A DNA stretch of 64,000 nucleotides, taken from the NCBI GenBank assembly GCA_963663365.2, contig CAXXIH010000004.1:744001-808000 (forward strand), given 5' to 3'. Positions 59,697 through 64,000 of this stretch are shown piece by piece; position 1 is the stretch's first letter; each line of letters starts with the position of its first letter. Under the pieces are notes generated by a model that was not told the DNA's origin, ran no database searches, and worked only from the letters and a program-made list of their open reading frames with translations. This DNA is from G963663365 sp963663365 (lineage in GTDB: Bacteria > Hinthialibacterota > Hinthialibacteria > Hinthialibacterales > G963663365). The position numbers and the translations under genes were made by a program.

Positions 59697-60530
59697 ATGA
59701 GCAATATACAATTCATAAGTACTTATCTTACCTGGATAGGTCTCTCGCTCGATTTTTGTACGGCTTTTTTAACAACGCTTTGGCTCTATCGGATTTGGCA
59801 GCATACCCGTGAAAGCGCACATCTGTTTTTATGGTTAGGCTTAGGAGTCATTTACTTTTTGCGAATCGCAATATCCGTCTCCATACAACTCTTTCTGCCT
59901 CAAAACAACCTATCGATAATATCGGTTGTTACTTTTCTGTTTTCGTTTTGCCACTTGTCTGCTTTAGCGGCGATACTGATCGGTTTGCTTCTGCTTGAAA
60001 AAGACCGGGTTCCGCGACGGCAATTCATACCCGAAAAACTCCGTAACAAACTCGCATCCAATCCGCCCGGCGGGTCACCTTCGTCTCTTTCCCTGGTCCA
60101 AAAGATCGCGGCTATCGTTCTTCTGATCATCGCCGCGGCCATCGCCTATTCGCTGATCCGGGCCTTCAACCCGCACACCGCCCTATGGCAAATTGTGGTT
60201 CGGTCTATGACATCATTAGTGGGCGGGGTTTTCGTTTGTTTTTGGCTGTTTCGTTTATGGCAGCTGACCCATGACAAAGCGCACCTATGGCTGATGGCCG
60301 CTTTGCTTGCAGGGCGCGCTTATGGATTGATCGCCTTTTATATTATGAGAGCGTTCACCCCCCCTGGCCTTTCAATGGGTAACAGTATGTTTTATGACTT
60401 AAATCAAGTTTTCGTCACGCGGGTACTAGATTTGATTTGCGCCGTCATGGCCTTACGTACCATGGCGGGAGGCGCAGTTACCTTCCGCGAAGCCTTTTTC
60501 CCGGGAGTAAAAGAGGCCGAGGATAGCTAA
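59697..60530 (+). CDS. Seven-segment membrane protein of unknown family, tandem copy 2 of 4
   Basis: A 277-residue protein with about seven helices. Key shared motifs are DFCTAFLTTLWLYRIW, LLLLEKDRVPRRQFIPEKLR, KLASNPPGGSPSSLSLVQK, CFWLFRLWQLTHDKAHLWL and ALRTMAGGAVTFREAFFPGV. It is close to copy 4 (61431), especially at the N-terminus and the loop after EKDR. The start codon has only a weak ribosome-binding site (AAGTGG), so coupling to copy 1 across 22 bases is possible. Function is unknown. Confidence 0.8.
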   Translation: MSNIQFISTYLTWIGLSLDFCTAFLTTLWLYRIWQHTRESAHLFLWLGLGVIYFLRIAISVSIQLFLPQNNLSIISVVTFLFSFCHLSALAAILIGLLLLEKDRVPRRQFIPEKLRNKLASNPPGGSPSSLSLVQKIAAIVLLIIAAAIAYSLIRAFNPHTALWQIVVRSMTSLVGGVFVCFWLFRLWQLTHDKAHLWLMAALLAGRAYGLIAFYIMRAFTPPGLSMGNSMFYDLNQVFVTRVLDLICAVMALRTMAGGAVTFREAFFPGVKEAEDS

Positions 60531-60552
60531 GATCGCTAAAGAGGGCCGATTC

Positions 60553-61407
60553 ATGGGCAATATACAAATTATCAGCACCTATTCGGTTTTAATCGGTCTA
60601 TCTTTCGGTTTCTGCACCGCATTCTTATCGGCGTTGTGGCTTTATCGGATATGGAAACAGACAAAAGAGAATGCCTATCTGTTTCTTTGGCTCGGGATGG
60701 GAATTTTGCCCCTTGTGCTGGTGGCATCAACTGGCGCAATGATCCTCAATATGGTGCAAGGCAATCCGGTGGATGCCCTATCGACCTCATTCGTCTATCG
60801 ATTCTGCAATTCCATAATTTTCATTGTGCCCGGCCTGGTTCCGGTTGCGCTTCTCATTGGCCTGCTTCTGCTTGAAAAAGACCGCGTTCCACGACGGCAA
60901 TTCATTCCCGAAAAAATCCGTATCAAACTCGCATCCAATATGCCCGGCGGTTCACCTTTATCACTGCCACCGGCCCAAAAGATTGCAGGTATCGTTCTTC
61001 TGATCATCGCCGCAGCCGTGGCCTATTCTCTAATTCGGGCTTTCGATCCGCACACGGCTATGTGGAGAATCATAGCTGGCTTTATGAAATCCTGGGTGGC
61101 AGGGCTGCTGGTTTGTTTTTGGCTGTTCCGTTTATATCAATTAACGCATGACAAAAGTCATCTCTGGTTGTTGGCGGCTTTACTGGCAGGACCGGCAACT
61201 GAAATATTGATCGTCTTTCTCATGAAGACATTCGGACTAATGAGGCTTTTAGCCGGAAACAGCATTTTTTATTACTTCATTCATCTTAACGCCATACGGA
61301 TAATAACTTTGGTATGCACCATCATGGCCTTACGGACCATGGCGTGCGGCGCAGTCAGCTTCCGAGAAGTCTTTTTCCCGGGAGTAAAAGAGGCCGAGGA
61401 TAGCTAA
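60553..61407 (+). CDS. Seven-segment membrane protein of unknown family, tandem copy 3 of 4
   Basis: A 284-residue protein. Its motifs are those of the family: GFCTAFLSALWLYRIWKQTKE, LLEKDRVPRRQFIPEKIR, KLASNMPGGSPLSLPPAQK, CFWLFRLYQLTHDKSHLWL, ALRTMACGAVSFREVFFPGVKEAEDS. The last 13 codons are the same as in copy 2 at protein level. GAGGG lies 7 bases before the ATG, and the gap to copy 2 is 22 bases. Function is unknown. Confidence 0.8.
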   Translation: MGNIQIISTYSVLIGLSFGFCTAFLSALWLYRIWKQTKENAYLFLWLGMGILPLVLVASTGAMILNMVQGNPVDALSTSFVYRFCNSIIFIVPGLVPVALLIGLLLLEKDRVPRRQFIPEKIRIKLASNMPGGSPLSLPPAQKIAGIVLLIIAAAVAYSLIRAFDPHTAMWRIIAGFMKSWVAGLLVCFWLFRLYQLTHDKSHLWLLAALLAGPATEILIVFLMKTFGLMRLLAGNSIFYYFIHLNAIRIITLVCTIMALRTMACGAVSFREVFFPGVKEAEDS

Positions 61408-61430
61408 GATCGCTGAGGAAGGATGCATCC

Positions 61431-62258
61431 ATGGGTACCATAAAATTCATGCCCACATATCTTACATGGATGGCTTTCTCGCTTGATTTCTGCACGGCGT
61501 TTTTAACAACACTTTGGCTCTACCGGATCTGGCAGCATACCCGCGCAAGCGCCCATCTGTATCTATGGTTGGGCTTAGGAGTCTTTAAATTTTCGCATTT
61601 CGTAATTTCTTTTTACGCAAGTTTCTTTCTGTCTCAAAACAACCCACCAGTGCTGTCAGTTATCAACTTCTTTCTTCGGTTATTTCACTTCTGCAGCTTG
61701 ACGGCAATAATGATTGGCCTGCTTCTGCTTGAGAAAGACCGGATTCCCAGACGGCAATTCATGCCCGAAAAAATCCGCACCAAACTCGCATCCAATAAGC
61801 TTGGCGGGTCACCTTCTTCTCTTTCCCTGGTTCAAAAGATCGCGGGTATCGTACTTCTGATCATCGCCGCGGCCGTGGCCTATATGCTAATCCGGGCCTC
61901 CGATCCGCACACCCCTATTTTGAGAATCGCAAATCGCTTTATGAAATCATGGGTGGCCGGGATGTTCGTCTGTTTTTGGCTGCTTCGCTTATGGCAGCTG
62001 ACCCGTGATAAGGCGCATCTATGGTTGTTAGCCGCTTTGCTTGCAGCGCCCGCTTATGGATTGATCTTCTTTTGTATCATGAAAGTTTTCACCCCTCCTA
62101 TGCCTTTAATAGGAAGCATCACGTTTCAAAACTTGAATTCAGCTTTCATCGTGCAGATTATACCCTTGATTTGCACCATCATGGCCTTACGGACCATGGC
62201 GTGCGGCGCAGTCAGCTTCCGAGAAGTCTTTTTCCCCAGCTCCCGAAAAGCCGAATAG
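61431..62258 (+). CDS. Seven-segment membrane protein of unknown family, tandem copy 4 of 4
   Basis: A 275-residue protein with DFCTAFLTTLWLYRIWQHTRA, LLEKDRIPRRQFMPEKIR, KLASNKLGGSPSSLSLVQK, CFWLLRLWQLTRDKAHLWL and ALRTMACGAVSFREVFFP. The C-terminus then diverges to SSRKAE and lacks the GVKEAEDS end of copies 2 and 3. The ends of copies 3 and 4 share the same CGAVSFREVFFP run at DNA level, pointing to recent exchange. It is followed by a repeat fragment and the convergent HEAT-like gene. Confidence 0.8.
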   Translation: MGTIKFMPTYLTWMAFSLDFCTAFLTTLWLYRIWQHTRASAHLYLWLGLGVFKFSHFVISFYASFFLSQNNPPVLSVINFFLRLFHFCSLTAIMIGLLLLEKDRIPRRQFMPEKIRTKLASNKLGGSPSSLSLVQKIAGIVLLIIAAAVAYMLIRASDPHTPILRIANRFMKSWVAGMFVCFWLLRLWQLTRDKAHLWLLAALLAAPAYGLIFFCIMKVFTPPMPLIGSITFQNLNSAFIVQIIPLICTIMALRTMACGAVSFREVFFPSSRKAE

Positions 62259-62261
62259 ATA

Positions 62262-62345
62262 CAAATGCTACTTGTAGGGTGGGTGCTTGCACCCACCGAA
62301 CTGCTGCGCGGTCACGGGTCACGGGCCGCCGTCTGCTAGCGCGGC
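62262..62345 (+). repeat. Dispersed mosaic repeat, fragment with GGTGGGTGCTTGCACCCACC hairpin
   Basis: A strong hairpin GGGTGGGTGCTTGCACCCACC at about 62279-62298 is followed by GCGCGGTCACGGGTCACGGGCC. The GGTCACGGG unit is the one seen at about 21282 and 53070. The minus-strand gene ends inside it at 62319. Confidence 0.65.
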
Positions 62346-64000
62346 ACGCATGGCTTCAATTCGACGGTTCCGTTCTTCGTATGAATCGTCTGTGCTGAAG
62401 GTGACGCTGGTTATATGTTTATAGGTCAGCTCCCGTGCCGCCAAATCGCATAACCGGACAACATCCTCGGTAACTTCGCTTCCATCCTCTTGTTGAAATG
62501 GCTGGTTTGACTCTGCGACTTTCACCCCATCTTTCAAATAAGAATAAGACCGGGAATATACAACCGGGAATTCCGTGAACGGAAGAATCGTATCGGCTTG
62601 TTGTTTGGATTCCATGAAAAGTAAAAGCACACTGTTTACAACATTCCACAAAATTTTGAGTTCATCCGGACAGTCTTTCATAGACGTTGCTTTTAATTCC
62701 GGATCGCGCAAGTCGGAGAATTTTCTAAGTTCTTCCTGTATACACTTAACAACAACCCTTTTTTGACGGTCATCACCATAATTCAAGATTGTTGACGCAG
62801 CGGCGCGAAATGGCGAATTATCCCAATTCGGCAATGGGGTATGCGAATACTTGCCTGCTTTTAGGTTTTGCACAATCCGCTCTAAAAGACTTTTATCGCC
62901 AAAACGCAGCATAATCTCGATGGTCTCACGTTCGCTTTCGAGATCGTTGGGATTGCAATTGGCATGCAAATGCTCGAGAAGATCCTTCCGCTCTGCATCG
63001 TTGGCATAATCTTCAAGCAGACTCAAGGCGCTGTCCTCGCCAAATCGCAATGAACCTGAGAACAGATCGTTATCTCTATTTTTTGAGTAGTTCTTTTGTT
63101 TGTAATTATCCAGAACCAAAGGAACAAAGCTGTTATCGCCGAGCTGGCAAAGTTTCAGCGCCAAATAATACTCATCATAAACATTTCGCGGATCGTGCAG
63201 GGCCAGGAGTTTTTGCTTCGCTTCTTCTTTGAATCCGAGTTTGCCGATTTGGTAAAGATAATCCACCTGAGTTTGGATGGATAACTCCGTTTGCTGTAAG
63301 TGCCATCGAATCCATTCAGCGGGCTCCAGTTCCGCGCACTCCCCCCACCATTTGTTAATATAGGCTAGTACCCGCTTATCGGTATAAGGTTTCGGATCTT
63401 CGCTGCTTCTAGCCCGGCCAGGCGATTTTCTAATTTGTACATCATCAAATTGAATACCGGAAATCGCACAAAGAATTTGATAACAGGCTTCACCGACAGG
63501 CCTCGGGCTAGTATCGCCCATCCCAAAACCCATTTCACCAACAACGTTGCTATATGCAGAATTCATCAATCGCGGATCATCGAGATGATCTATTAAAATT
63601 GGCACAGCAGCTTTTCCCAAATTGTAGAGGACTGTGACCGGTGAAAGTCCGTGAGTAAAACCAATAGGCGGCATTCTCACTTGCGCGTGTGGTGACATAA
63701 CATCGCCATCTTCAAAATAGAACGTTGGGGAATGACGATTAGGAAGACCATAATGAATCGGCCAAAGCGCATAGGGTGAATCTAGGGCAGCCAACGTGAC
63801 ACGGTCCTTCGCTTGTTCAAACCACCAATAGTGAATCGATGCATAACCTTGTGAACGAAGCGAAAAATACATCGGCAGTACTAGATAATTCCAAGAATTG
63901 GAGGGGGTCGCCAAAGGCAATGCTTCCATGGCCAGTCTGGCTTTGGCTTCTAATACTTTCGGATTGTCACCACCGTTTTGTAGTGTGACAAGGAGCGGTT
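62319..64000 (-). CDS. HEAT-like repeat protein, C-terminal part (5' end outside window)
   Basis: The frame is open to the window edge, so the protein continues beyond it; at least 560 residues are visible. The internal ATG at 63929 is not needed as start, because the frame upstream reads LLVTLQNGGDNPKVLEAKARLA, a helix pair of HEAT style. Helical repeat segments include TVLYNLGKAAVPILIDHLDDP, where VPxLIxxLxDP is typical of HEAT, and GSLRFGEDSALSLLEDY. An N-terminal region with YASIHYWWFEQAKDRVTLAA precedes. No signal peptide is visible because the start is missing. It ends in ADGGP, the last codons and stop supplied by a repeat module. It is probably a scaffold. Confidence 0.65.
   Translation of the reverse strand, partial: PLLVTLQNGGDNPKVLEAKARLAMEALPLATPSNSWNYLVLPMYFSLRSQGYASIHYWWFEQAKDRVTLAALDSPYALWPIHYGLPNRHSPTFYFEDGDVMSPHAQVRMPPIGFTHGLSPVTVLYNLGKAAVPILIDHLDDPRLMNSAYSNVVGEMGFGMGDTSPRPVGEACYQILCAISGIQFDDVQIRKSPGRARSSEDPKPYTDKRVLAYINKWWGECAELEPAEWIRWHLQQTELSIQTQVDYLYQIGKLGFKEEAKQKLLALHDPRNVYDEYYLALKLCQLGDNSFVPLVLDNYKQKNYSKNRDNDLFSGSLRFGEDSALSLLEDYANDAERKDLLEHLHANCNPNDLESERETIEIMLRFGDKSLLERIVQNLKAGKYSHTPLPNWDNSPFRAAASTILNYGDDRQKRVVVKCIQEELRKFSDLRDPELKATSMKDCPDELKILWNVVNSVLLLFMESKQQADTILPFTEFPVVYSRSYSYLKDGVKVAESNQPFQQEDGSEVTEDVVRLCDLAARELTYKHITSVTFSTDDSYEERNRRIEAMRAALADGGP

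Overview
The window reads as chromosome of an uncultured Gram-negative bacterium. LpxK points to lipid A and an outer membrane, and there are many lipoproteins, Tat-type signal peptides and GFTLIE-type pseudopilins. This gene style (exported GFO/IDH/MocA and GH proteins, DUF2961/GH172 proteins, PT-rich linkers to FGE domains, Yip1-like proteins) is what I would expect from Sumerlaeota/Hydrogenedentota- or PVC-like lineages. That placement is inference from gene style; there is no rRNA gene and no tRNA that I could recognise.

Layout. 0-3.6 kb: tail of an inositol-monophosphatase-family gene, a lipoprotein with a GH38-C-like stretch, argS. 3.7-7.4 kb (minus): DegT aminotransferase, OPA-type MFS transporter and GFO/IDH/MocA dehydrogenase, a tight operon. 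7.5-13.9 kb: two pseudopilins, a Yip1-like protein, an exported GH20-like protein, and an operon of LamG-like protein, pseudopilin and exported CbiX-like chelatase. 14.1-24.3 kb: D-aminoacylase, purM, a third pseudopilin, exported GFO/IDH/MocA, lpxK with a coupled alpha/beta hydrolase, GNAT, hybrid histidine kinase. 24.8-34.4 kb: msrB, a beta-propeller exported protein, PilZ, topA, rluB, scpB, ferredoxin, Yip1-like, lipoprotein. 34.5-42.4 kb: GH172 lipoprotein with a coupled coiled-coil protein, epimerase, histidine kinase, response regulator, FNR-like protein, an unexplained 0.7-kb stretch, hypE. 42.5-50.4 kb: two FGE-domain secreted proteins, one of about 1712 residues that also carries a seven-bladed WD40 propeller and an LRR solenoid. 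51-64 kb: SGNH esterase with a CBM9-like end, two tandem Yip1-like genes, DUF2750, a second GH172 protein, a GH43-like propeller, four tandem paralogous membrane proteins, and the C-terminal part of a HEAT-like protein.

The most unusual thread is a dispersed, modular, hairpin-rich repeat family that fills most of the larger gaps (about 3.7, 8.3, 10.2-10.9, 21.1-21.5, 26.7, 50.7, 52.9-53.5, 55.9-56.5 and 62.3 kb). Junction sequences between modules are conserved while hairpin arms are exchanged, with complementarity kept. In three places the repeat reaches into a minus-strand gene and supplies its stop codon.

Functionally the window mixes housekeeping (argS, purM, lpxK, topA, scpB, rluB, msrB) with surface and export functions (pseudopilins, polysaccharide-active exported enzymes, repeat-domain proteins) and signalling (two histidine kinases, one receiver, one PilZ).
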